Source: Campylobacterota bacterium
GTDB taxonomy: Bacteria > Campylobacterota > Campylobacteria > Campylobacterales > Sulfurovaceae
Assembly (NCBI GenBank): GCA_022600655.1
Contig: JAHZJZ010000125.1
Span: 1-9,132 of the forward strand
Length of the DNA stretch: 9,132 nucleotides
Reading direction: 5' to 3'
Shown: one piece after another, positions 1 through 5,691 of the stretch
Numbering within the stretch: position 1 is the stretch's first letter
How the letters are laid out: each line of letters begins with the position of its first letter
Program-made: the position numbers and the translations under genes
The notes under the pieces: generated by a model
Told to the model about the DNA's origin: nothing
What the model saw: only the letters and a program-made list of their open reading frames with translations
Database searches by the model: none

Positions 1-16
1 ATTAACTTAAAAAAAA

Positions 17-45
17 TTAAAGTTTAAAAGATTATTAATTATAAT
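17..45 (+). promoter_or_regulatory. Candidate sigma70 promoter for the E1-like gene
   Basis: A perfect TATAAT -10 hexamer lies at 40-45. A weak -35 candidate, TTAAAG at 17-22, sits 17 bases upstream. The expected start of transcription is near 52, giving a leader of about 36 bases before the ATG at 88. The region is extremely AT-rich, so chance matches are likely; the exact -10 and the correct spacing are the only support. Confidence 0.4.
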
Positions 46-87
46 ACTTCTACTTAACTATCCACGATTTAAATTTAAAGGAAGAGT

Positions 88-999
88 ATGTCTATCAATG
101 TAACCGAAGAAGAGTTTTATGAAATGTTATGGTTTAGGTCATCTATGGTCTTTACAGATGCAGAAAAAGAGCTAATCAAAAACGCACGAGTGGGTGTCGT
201 AGGTGTAGGAGGAACAGGAGGAATTGCTTCAGAACAACTTGTACGTGGTGGGGTGAGCAACATCACGCTGGTTGACCCAGATATTTTTGAGCTAACCAAC
301 ATTAACAGACAGCATTTCTGTACGGTATCAACCGTAGGAATGAAAAAAGTTGAAGCGGGTAAAAAAAGACTGCTTGATGTTAACCCTTTTGCTAAAATCA
401 CCACTTTTGAAGATGGGATTAACAAAGAGAATGCCAGAGAAATCGTAAGCTCTGTTGATTTTATTATTGATGCATCAGATAATAAATCAGCACACTATCC
501 ACTTCATAGAATTGCTAAAGAGTTAAAAGTTCCAATTATATCGAGAGCTCATACCATTCCAGAATTTACTTTTGGAGCCAAAGCCAATCTATGGGACTAT
601 AGAGATGAAAATGTCTCTACTAGAGAAGAGGATGAAAACTCACCTACAGCTTCTATTCCACTTGAAGAGGTAACCGAAGAGCAGTTTAAAGCTAAAGACA
701 AACAAGTTCATGCCGAGTTCAATACAATTTACAGCAAAATGTTTAAATCAAAATATGCCAACAAACTACTTTTAAGTGAAAACACACCACCTGAAGGATT
801 TTTTGAAGAGTATGAAAAAACCAGAGATAATCTTGTTCAAGGAACCAACTGGGGTCCTGCTGTCACCATTACAGGTACATTCTTTGCTATTATCGCTATC
901 AACCTCATCATTGATGCAAAAAATATCTTTTTAGGTCCTGTATCTATCAAAGCTGATTCAAAATTTCCTGGAATTGTTGACCAGCAAGAGATTAAATAA
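88..999 (+). CDS. ThiF/MoeB/HesA-family E1-like adenylyltransferase
   Basis: This is a 303-residue cytoplasmic protein of the E1-like superfamily, whose members use ATP to adenylate the C-terminal glycine of a ubiquitin-like sulfur carrier or to activate a similar carboxylate. Visible features are the Rossmann nucleotide loop GVGGTGG (residues 39-45), the acidic ribose-binding Asp in LVDPD (D63), the NxNRQ motif (71-75), the conserved Lys in GMKK (86-87) and the DASDN segment (128-132). An upstream Arg (R17) may be the arginine finger. There is only one cysteine (C78), so the CxxC zinc pairs and the usual thioester Cys of many E1 enzymes are absent. Residues 170-255 form a highly charged insert. 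The ATG at 88 is preceded by AAGGA at 78-82. No sulfur-carrier, JAB-peptidase or rhodanese gene is adjacent, so the substrate is unknown. The superfamily is clear; ThiF, MoeB, TcdA-like or another role cannot be separated. Confidence 0.85.
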   Translation: MSINVTEEEFYEMLWFRSSMVFTDAEKELIKNARVGVVGVGGTGGIASEQLVRGGVSNITLVDPDIFELTNINRQHFCTVSTVGMKKVEAGKKRLLDVNPFAKITTFEDGINKENAREIVSSVDFIIDASDNKSAHYPLHRIAKELKVPIISRAHTIPEFTFGAKANLWDYRDENVSTREEDENSPTASIPLEEVTEEQFKAKDKQVHAEFNTIYSKMFKSKYANKLLLSENTPPEGFFEEYEKTRDNLVQGTNWGPAVTITGTFFAIIAINLIIDAKNIFLGPVSIKADSKFPGIVDQQEIK

Positions 1000-1011
1000 A
1001 CCCTAATAATC

Positions 1012-1017
1012 TATAAT
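1012..1017 (+). promoter_or_regulatory. Possible -10 box upstream of the MBL-fold gene
   Basis: A perfect TATAAT hexamer lies 13 bases after the stop of the E1-like gene. No convincing -35 is found 16-18 bases upstream. If used, transcription would start near 1024, inside the inverted repeat at 1021-1047. In AT-rich DNA a lone TATAAT is weak evidence. Confidence 0.25.
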
Positions 1018-1020
1018 TAA

Positions 1021-1047
1021 GCAAGACCTAGATAAAAAAGGTCTTGC
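1021..1047 (+). terminator. Perfect 9-bp stem-loop between the E1-like and MBL-fold genes
   Basis: GCAAGACCT (1021-1029) and AGGTCTTGC (1039-1047) are perfect inverted repeats around a 9-base A-rich loop. The stem lies 22 bases past the stop of the upstream gene, a normal place for an intrinsic terminator. The tail AATTATTAAAC is a poor U-tract, so termination may be weak. An operator dyad over a promoter start is an alternative, given the TATAAT at 1012-1017. Confidence 0.5.
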
Positions 1048-1071
1048 AATTATTAAACTATTAGGCTAGAT

Positions 1072-1815
1072 ATGAAATCATCAAATATAAAACTAAACGT
1101 CATTTTTGACAATGAATGTTCTTGTAGTAATCTCACCTCACTTTGGGGCTTCTCTTGTCTGGTTCAAACCACAAACCACACCATACTTTTTGACACAGGT
1201 AGTAATGGACGTGTTCTTCTTAACAATTTAAAAACACAAAATTTAGAACTAAATGATGTTGATACTATTTTTATCTCTCATGCCCACTGGGACCATATCG
1301 GTGGACTGGACTCTGTTTTAGAGCTTAACCCAAATGTTCATATCTTTGTCACCTCCCATGTCTCAAAAAACCTTGTTAGAGACCTAGGTACACTCTCTAA
1401 TGGCGTAACAGTGGTAGGTGATGAACCTATAAAGCTCTTAACCAATATTCACTCCACAGGAGCAATGGGAGAGGCAAGTGAACAGTCACTAATTATTGAT
1501 ACTGATGAGGGGTTAATTATCATTGCAGGATGTGCCCACAGTGGCATAGAAGCGATTGCCAAACGAGCCAAAGAGACTTTTAACAAAAACATTCTTCTAC
1601 TTCTTGGTGGTTTTCATCTTCATAATAAAAAAGATGAACAGGTATTAGAGGTGATAGCAAACATTCAAAAACTAGATACCCAATATGTCTGCCCCTCACA
1701 CTGCACAGGGCAAAGAGCCAAAGAGCTTTTTTCAGAGGCATTTCAAAAGAACTATATTGATGGGGGTCTTGGCATTGAAATTGAATTTGATGAAGAAAAA
1801 GTGTACTCAAGATAG
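1072..1815 (+). CDS. MBL-fold metallo-hydrolase, COG1237 type
   Basis: This 247-residue protein has the metallo-beta-lactamase fold. The metal site is visible as HAHWDH (residues 70-75), then GCAHSG with H156, then GGFHLH with H182/H184, and a late CPSHC with H210. D41 in LFDTG and the TGAMGE segment (129-134) also match. The order GC(A/S)H, GGFHL and CPSHCTG is typical of COG1237, the group that includes the archaeal dihydropterin ribofuranosylaminobenzene phosphate synthase relatives. Bacterial members are mostly uncharacterised, so the substrate is not known. There is no signal peptide, so it should be cytoplasmic. The start has a weak AGG at 1063-1065, 6 bases before the ATG. It is co-directional with the E1-like gene, 72 bases downstream, but a stem-loop lies between them. 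It converges with vapC. The early cysteines (C16, C18, C29) have no obvious role. Confidence 0.85.
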   Translation: MKSSNIKLNVIFDNECSCSNLTSLWGFSCLVQTTNHTILFDTGSNGRVLLNNLKTQNLELNDVDTIFISHAHWDHIGGLDSVLELNPNVHIFVTSHVSKNLVRDLGTLSNGVTVVGDEPIKLLTNIHSTGAMGEASEQSLIIDTDEGLIIIAGCAHSGIEAIAKRAKETFNKNILLLLGGFHLHNKKDEQVLEVIANIQKLDTQYVCPSHCTGQRAKELFSEAFQKNYIDGGLGIEIEFDEEKVYSR

Positions 1816-1824
1816 TTTACACTT
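1799..1824. terminator. Weak stem-loop at the convergent junction of the MBL-fold gene and vapC
   Basis: AAGTGTA (1799-1805) and TACACTT (1818-1824) form a 7-bp inverted repeat spanning the stop codon of the MBL-fold gene. An A-run precedes it on the left (1796-1800), and ATTTCT follows on the right. It could act as a weak bidirectional terminator in the short gap between convergent genes. GC content of the stem is low and the loop is 12 bases, so this is tentative. Confidence 0.25.
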
Positions 1825-1861
1825 ATTTCTAAAAATTCTACACTTTAGAGCATACCCTAAC

Positions 1862-2263
1862 CTAAACCCAATTATCCAACCCCAACCCCTCAACTCTCTC
1901 AAACTCCTTAGTATTATTAGTAACCAGTACCAAATCTAAAGCAAGAGCATGACCTGCTATCTGCATATCCATGTTGCCTATAACTTGACCTTTTTTCTCT
2001 AAATATGCTCTAATTTTTCCATACTCTATCGAAGCCATAAAATCATAATCGACTATCTCAAAAGGCATTAGAAAACTCTCTATGGCTTTTAAATTTTTTT
2101 CTCTATGTTCACTCTTAAAAGCTCCATACATTAACTCTGAAACGGTAATGGTTGAGATACATAGTTCACCTATTTCAAACTCTCTAAATCGCTCTTTAAC
2201 ACTTTTAGGCTTATTTTTAATTATATAGATACAGATATTGGTATCGAGCATCATTTTTCTCAA
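1862..2263 (-). CDS. vapC: VapC toxin, PIN-domain endoribonuclease
   Basis: This 133-residue protein is the toxin of a type II module. PIN-domain proteins cut RNA with a Mg-dependent acidic triad. The visible acidic residues are D7 in LDTNIC, E43 in TVSELMYG and D99 in IGNMDMQIAGHA, followed by LVTNN (113-117) and the usual GL..DNW ending. The LDTNICIYIIKNKP start is very close to the enteric VapC/MvpA group, some of which cleave initiator tRNA in the anticodon loop. That target is inferred here, not shown. The start codon is TTG at 2263, overlapping the vapB stop as TTGA, with AGAGGA 6 bases upstream. An ATG three codons later (2254) would give a protein starting MMLDTN but is poorly spaced from that site. 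The pair is translationally coupled, so antitoxin is made first. Confidence 0.92.
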   Translation of the reverse strand: MRKMMLDTNICIYIIKNKPKSVKERFREFEIGELCISTITVSELMYGAFKSEHREKNLKAIESFLMPFEIVDYDFMASIEYGKIRAYLEKKGQVIGNMDMQIAGHALALDLVLVTNNTKEFERVEGLGLDNWV

Positions 2264-2499
2264 AACAAATCCTCTCGCTCTTGTTTAGGTTCTGTTCTTG
2301 TTTGCATAAAGTCGTCTGAAAAATTGTCAAGATTATCAAACATGGTATCCCACACGGTTTTGTCTGATTTGGGGATCAGTACGACCATGCCGTTTATTTT
2401 TTTAATGAAGACCTCTTTTGAGTTCTCAAATCGAAACTCTTTAGGTAATCGAACAGCCTGACTTTGACCATTTTGAAAAAGTTTTGCAGTTGCCATCAT
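2260..2499 (-). CDS. vapB: VapB antitoxin, AbrB/MazE-type DNA-binding protein
   Basis: This 79-residue protein is the cognate antitoxin. Its N-terminal half (about residues 3-45) is a swapped-hairpin AbrB-type DNA-binding domain with the characteristic KLFQNGQSQAVRLP segment and a following VFIKK/GMVVLIPK strand pair. The C-terminal tail (about 50-79) is acidic and likely disordered; in this family it wraps around the PIN toxin and blocks its active site. Two adjacent ATG codons (2499 and 2496) could serve as start; AAGGAG at 2511-2506 is 6 bases before the first. The protein with its toxin usually represses its own promoter, which fits the direct repeats upstream at 2518-2541. Its stop overlaps the vapC start. 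Confidence 0.92.
   Translation of the reverse strand: MMATAKLFQNGQSQAVRLPKEFRFENSKEVFIKKINGMVVLIPKSDKTVWDTMFDNLDNFSDDFMQTRTEPKQEREDLF
2270..2275 (-). promoter_or_regulatory. Ribosome binding site deciding the TTG start of vapC
   Basis: On the minus strand this reads AGAGGA, inside the 3' end of vapB and 6 bases before the TTG at 2263-2261. It is 15 bases from the next ATG (2254), too far for good spacing. It therefore favours TTG as the vapC start, which would limit toxin translation. Confidence 0.55.
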
Positions 2500-2517
2500 A
2501 ATAGGCTCCTTGAATTT

Positions 2518-2541
2518 AGTATATATTTTAGAGTATATATT
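2518..2541. repeat. 10-bp direct repeat, probable VapBC operator
   Basis: AGTATATATT occurs at 2518-2527 and again at 2532-2541, a 14-base period. The distal copy contains the -10 box of the vapBC promoter, and the proximal copy lies over the expected transcription start. Each copy contains a self-complementary TATATA core. The position is what is expected for an autorepression site of a toxin-antitoxin complex. Binding is inferred. Confidence 0.55.
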
Positions 2542-2560
2542 GTTTTTGAGTTTATGTCAA
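2532..2560 (-). promoter_or_regulatory. Near-consensus sigma70 promoter of vapBC
   Basis: On the minus strand a perfect TTGACA (-35, 2560-2555) is followed by exactly 17 bases and TATACT (-10, 2537-2532). Transcription should start near 2525, giving a leader of about 25 bases that carries AAGGAG before vapB. This is the strongest promoter match in the window. A second TATACT at 2523-2518 comes from the repeat and has no matching -35. Confidence 0.75.
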
Positions 2561-2624
2561 GAAGGGTAAAAAGATATTTGAAGGTCTGAAATGTTTAATG
2601 GTATGAATTAAAAAGTTTATTTAA
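2561..2624. other. Short spacer between the vapBC promoter and the SGNH gene
   Basis: This 64-base AT-rich stretch follows the stop of the last polysaccharide gene. It has no GC-rich stem-loop with a T-tract, only a weak TTAAA/TTTAA pairing around 2608-2624. I see no strong intrinsic terminator, so transcripts from the polysaccharide operon could read into vapBC. Confidence 0.35.
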
Positions 2625-3434
2625 CTACCGACTCCCCAAAAACCTTTCCGTTAAACTAAACTGTGAACAAAGCACCTCATCTTGTTCACAAGCTAACTCT
2701 TTTACCCAACCAGCCACCACTTTAGCTCCATTGGCATTAAAGTGCGTTTTGTCTACTCTGCCATTGGGGTAAGGGATGGCTCCAAATTTTTGGGCTAACT
2801 CCTCATCACTTAATTGACTATAGACTTTAAAACTTTTAGCATTTAGATTCAGATAGAGAACATTTTCCTCTTTAGCCACTGATTCTATATAAAAAGGAAA
2901 CGCTCCACGACTATAGTAAGCTTTGCCTTTAATTTTTAATCGTGTATTAACAGGAGAGATAAGTACAGGAATAAGCTTCATTGCTTTTGCTTCATCGATA
3001 TAACTTTTTAACGCTTTTACAAAACTCTCTTGAGGTACTTTTTGAATCTTATCATTAGCACCAAACTGAATAAGTAGATACCCACCCTGAGTATTTGGAG
3101 TATTTTGAATTAACTGTTTGGTTCTAGTCCAGTAAGCAGCTCCTTTACCGTGTTGAATCTTATCATTCATCATCTTATAACTTTGGGCTGTAGCTCCTCG
3201 TCTAGCTTCATTAAAACCATTGTTAGGGTGAACCATATAGTCGTGAATAAGAGCTGTTCCCCACCCCACACGCTTCTCATCATAGTCATACCGTACGGTT
3301 GAATCACCGATAATAAATATTTTTTTATCAGACTGCTTGATACTATTAGAGGGAAGCCCTTTTAACTCCTCATTGCATCTATAGATACAAAATATCAGAG
3401 CCAAAAGTATAGAGAGGTAGGCTAAAATTTTCAT
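2625..3434 (-). CDS. Membrane-anchored SGNH/GDSL hydrolase, rhamnogalacturonan-acetylesterase-like
   Basis: This 269-residue protein is an SGNH-superfamily esterase, probably removing acetyl or similar ester groups from a polysaccharide on the periplasmic side of the inner membrane. Block I is IIGDSTV with the nucleophile S45 and a following GWG (58-60), the form seen in rhamnogalacturonan acetylesterases. Block II is the oxyanion glycine in ARRGA (G80). Block III is FGAND with N127. Block V is DKTHF with D228 and H231. The full catalytic set is therefore present. The N-terminus (about 4-19) is a hydrophobic signal or anchor; its Cys residues (C16, C20) do not sit in a proper lipobox, so a single membrane anchor is more likely than a lipoprotein. 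It overlaps the CapA-like gene by 4 bases (ATGA) and has no strong ribosome site, so translation is probably coupled. It is the last gene of the operon. The true ester and sugar are unknown. Confidence 0.85.
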   Translation of the reverse strand: MKILAYLSILLALIFCIYRCNEELKGLPSNSIKQSDKKIFIIGDSTVRYDYDEKRVGWGTALIHDYMVHPNNGFNEARRGATAQSYKMMNDKIQHGKGAAYWTRTKQLIQNTPNTQGGYLLIQFGANDKIQKVPQESFVKALKSYIDEAKAMKLIPVLISPVNTRLKIKGKAYYSRGAFPFYIESVAKEENVLYLNLNAKSFKVYSQLSDEELAQKFGAIPYPNGRVDKTHFNANGAKVVAGWVKELACEQDEVLCSQFSLTERFLGSR

Positions 3435-4411
3435 CGTTTTACTTTTAGGAAACGTTTTAGGTGAGCCAGTGTTGGAAGTTTAGGATTTCGTGTAAAGTTT
3501 TTTAACATAATTAATCGCTTCTCAAGGGTCAACTTTTTTTGAAAACTTTTTTCAGAGTCAGGTAACCATGTAGGTAGTTTGAAACTGTTCTCTTTAACGC
3601 TATCACCATTGAGTTCTACGGTAAAAAAATCTACGTTTAAATCTTCATCTAATGTCACAACCATAGAGCGTCTATGCTCTATCTCTTGGGTTTTATAACG
3701 CATAGAGGTAAACTCTACCCCATTATGGTTTCTTGGCACAGCTAAATCAGGGAATATAAAATTACCAATACCATAGAAGATATGTTTACCTTTATAAATC
3801 TCACGACTCTGTATCACATGGGCATGATGACCAACAATCAAGTCTGCCCCAGCATCAATCAATTCATGAGCTATATTTCTATCTTTAAAAGTAGGAAAAG
3901 GAATCTCCTGAATACCCCAGTGAGGTTGAACAATAATCAGGTCTACTGCACCTTTAAGTTTTTCCATATCTTCAAGAACATTTTCAACACTCAAATAGGC
4001 ACTTCCACTCTGCTCTGCATCACCAAAAGTCGGTGTCGTTGTAGGACAACTATATCCTACAAGTCCTATCTTTTTATCTGCAAACTCTATAATCACAGGG
4101 TTATTAAAGTTATCACCCTCTACACCTGCTCCAAAATAAGGAATCTCTTGTTCCTCTAAAAGCATTTTGGTCTTAGCAAATGCCTCTTCACCATAATCCA
4201 TTACATGGTTATTGGCTAAAGAGACAGCAAGAGGTAATCCTTTAAAGGTATCAACTATATGCGAACCCTCTTGACAGATATTAACTTTATGCCGTGCAGG
4301 TGTTCCCTCACATGAGAGAGGGGTTTCCAAATTAAAGACAAACTTATCTATATTAAAATCTAAATGATAGGGTTTATCTAATACCGTATCACCAAAAAAG
4401 CTTAGTTTCAT
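3431..4411 (-). CDS. CapA-family (PGA_cap) metallophosphatase-fold protein
   Basis: This 326-residue protein belongs to the CapA family (COG2843), a calcineurin-like metallophosphatase fold first linked to poly-gamma-glutamate capsule but widespread in exopolysaccharide loci. Metal-site motifs are visible in order: GD (D8), NLE (27-29), ANNH (66-69), PHWG (163-166), GHHAH (194-198) and the closing YGIGNFIF (213-220). The C-terminal 60 residues are basic and unlike the core. There is no signal peptide or membrane segment, since the first metal-binding Asp is at residue 8, so it should be cytoplasmic, unlike membrane-anchored Bacillus CapA. No capB or capC is present, so a poly-glutamate role is unlikely. 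It overlaps the flippase gene and the SGNH gene by 4 bases each (ATGA at both ends). GGAG lies upstream of the start. A role in tailoring or controlling an envelope glycan is inferred from the neighbours. Confidence 0.85.
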   Translation of the reverse strand: MKLSFFGDTVLDKPYHLDFNIDKFVFNLETPLSCEGTPARHKVNICQEGSHIVDTFKGLPLAVSLANNHVMDYGEEAFAKTKMLLEEQEIPYFGAGVEGDNFNNPVIIEFADKKIGLVGYSCPTTTPTFGDAEQSGSAYLSVENVLEDMEKLKGAVDLIIVQPHWGIQEIPFPTFKDRNIAHELIDAGADLIVGHHAHVIQSREIYKGKHIFYGIGNFIFPDLAVPRNHNGVEFTSMRYKTQEIEHRRSMVVTLDEDLNVDFFTVELNGDSVKENSFKLPTWLPDSEKSFQKKLTLEKRLIMLKNFTRNPKLPTLAHLKRFLKVKR

Positions 4412-5691
4412 TGTTTAACTCCAACTATTTTTTTATTTTTAATTTGATGGTAAATATATCCCATAAAAATAAGATTATGTACCACACTTGCAATCGTAAA
4501 TAGTACAACTGAAACCATATAAGAGTCAAAGAAATAGAATCCTATATAAATAGCCAACGCCCTAACGATTAAGGTGATAACTTGCAGTTGTAACAGTACT
4601 TTTTGAAGGTTTAAAATATTATACATCATCGATGTAGGAGGGGTGATAAATGAAAAAAGAAACCATACAATGGTTATTTGAGCGGTAACACCTGACTCAG
4701 CCCACTCTTCACCAAACAGTAGCACAAATAACTCTTCACCAAAAAGCAATATAATCAACATAGGAATAATAAAAAGTTTAATTAATCCTACCGTTGTTTT
4801 AATATGAAGCTGAGTAATATCCTCTCCATTAGCATACATCTCAGATGCTTTTTGATAAAAAACACTTCGTGTAGAGTTGGCTATGAGCAAAATAGGTGCT
4901 TGCATAACCCTATAAGTCAAGGTATATAACCCCGCTATGGCAGGTGAAAAGAGAGAGGTAAAGAGTAAAACAGGAATATTTTGAGAAAAGGAGTTCAACA
5001 GTGTAGAAAAACTTTGATATTTCGGAAAATTTTCATGTCTTTTAATATTGGCTTTGACCCGTCTTTTGGTGAAAAATTTTAACTGTAAGGTCTGCTTTTT
5101 CAGATGAAAACTGAGCAGTAGATAGAGCGAATAGAGATTTGAAATAAACTTCCCTACAATCAATCCATCTAACATAAAGCTATATCGGCTAATTCCCTGT
5201 GTCGTTACCGTCGTAACGGCTTCCATCATTTTAACCCCTGCCATTTTTTTATAAAACTGTTTTCGTGTTGCATAGGTGTTAAAAATTTGAATTAACCCTA
5301 TGACAAGTATTGAAAAAGGGAGTAACCATACCAAGTAGACCAAACCGTTAAAGTAATTTAAAAAAAAATCATAAAATAGAATAAGCACAATACCAATAAG
5401 TGTACTAATAACCAAGGTTATCACGATAGATAAAAAGACCAATGCTTGTGCATCTCGGTTTGACTTTGGTAACATAATCGCCTGTTCATACTTCAGACTT
5501 GAAACCATTCCCAACATACTAGAGATGGCAAAAAAGAGTGAGTAGACACCAAATTCACTTGGCGTATAGAGACGGGTCAAAATGGGAATAAATGCCAACA
5601 TAATAACCTGTGCCATCAATGTACCTGACATCAGTGTTATAATCTGAAATATATAGGTATTTTCTCTTAGTTTTTCAAGCACTCTATTCAT
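4408..5691 (-). CDS. Wzx-type polysaccharide flippase (MOP superfamily)
   Basis: This 427-residue, strongly hydrophobic inner-membrane protein has about 12 predicted membrane segments and matches the oligosaccharide flippase/lipopolysaccharide translocase group of the MOP exporters. Diagnostic features are the N-terminal PILTRLYTPSEFGVYSLF region (36-53), the cytoplasmic basic loop around 207-223 and the LLFGEEWAESG motif (324-334). These proteins move undecaprenyl-diphosphate-linked glycan units across the inner membrane. The length is normal and no break is seen. The ATG at 5691 is preceded by AGGTG and overlaps the upstream sugar methyltransferase gene by 8 bases; it also overlaps the CapA-like gene by 4 bases. 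The name wzx is withheld because no O-antigen polymerase or glycosyltransferase is visible to place it in a defined pathway. Confidence 0.88.
   Translation of the reverse strand: MNRVLEKLRENTYIFQIITLMSGTLMAQVIMLAFIPILTRLYTPSEFGVYSLFFAISSMLGMVSSLKYEQAIMLPKSNRDAQALVFLSIVITLVISTLIGIVLILFYDFFLNYFNGLVYLVWLLPFSILVIGLIQIFNTYATRKQFYKKMAGVKMMEAVTTVTTQGISRYSFMLDGLIVGKFISNLYSLYLLLSFHLKKQTLQLKFFTKRRVKANIKRHENFPKYQSFSTLLNSFSQNIPVLLFTSLFSPAIAGLYTLTYRVMQAPILLIANSTRSVFYQKASEMYANGEDITQLHIKTTVGLIKLFIIPMLIILLFGEELFVLLFGEEWAESGVTAQITIVWFLFSFITPPTSMMYNILNLQKVLLQLQVITLIVRALAIYIGFYFFDSYMVSVVLFTIASVVHNLIFMGYIYHQIKNKKIVGVKQ

Noticed and set aside
117..425. Minus-strand open frame of 102 codons
   Set aside because: It lies fully antisense inside the E1-like gene, whose motifs are unmistakable; no recognisable protein and no ribosome site.
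1853..1869. Telomere-like CCCTAACCTAAACCC sequence
   Set aside because: Too short and imperfect, partly explained by the Trp-Val stop end of vapC; coincidence in a bacterial context.
1580..1939. Open frames on both strands (1580-1810 minus, 1685-1939 plus)
   Set aside because: They overlap the conserved 3' half of the MBL-fold gene and the end of vapC in other frames; low-complexity translations with no domain.
3375..3434. Lipoprotein signal on the SGNH hydrolase
   Set aside because: The cysteines follow LIF and IYR, with Phe or Arg just before Cys, which do not fit a lipobox; a simple membrane anchor is preferred.
3782..4159. Plus-strand open frame of 125 codons
   Set aside because: Antisense to the metal-site region of the CapA-like gene; translation resembles no protein.
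4705..4746. Repeated LFGEE within the flippase suggesting a local duplication
   Set aside because: Paired short motifs of this kind around the LFG-EW region are usual in this flippase family.
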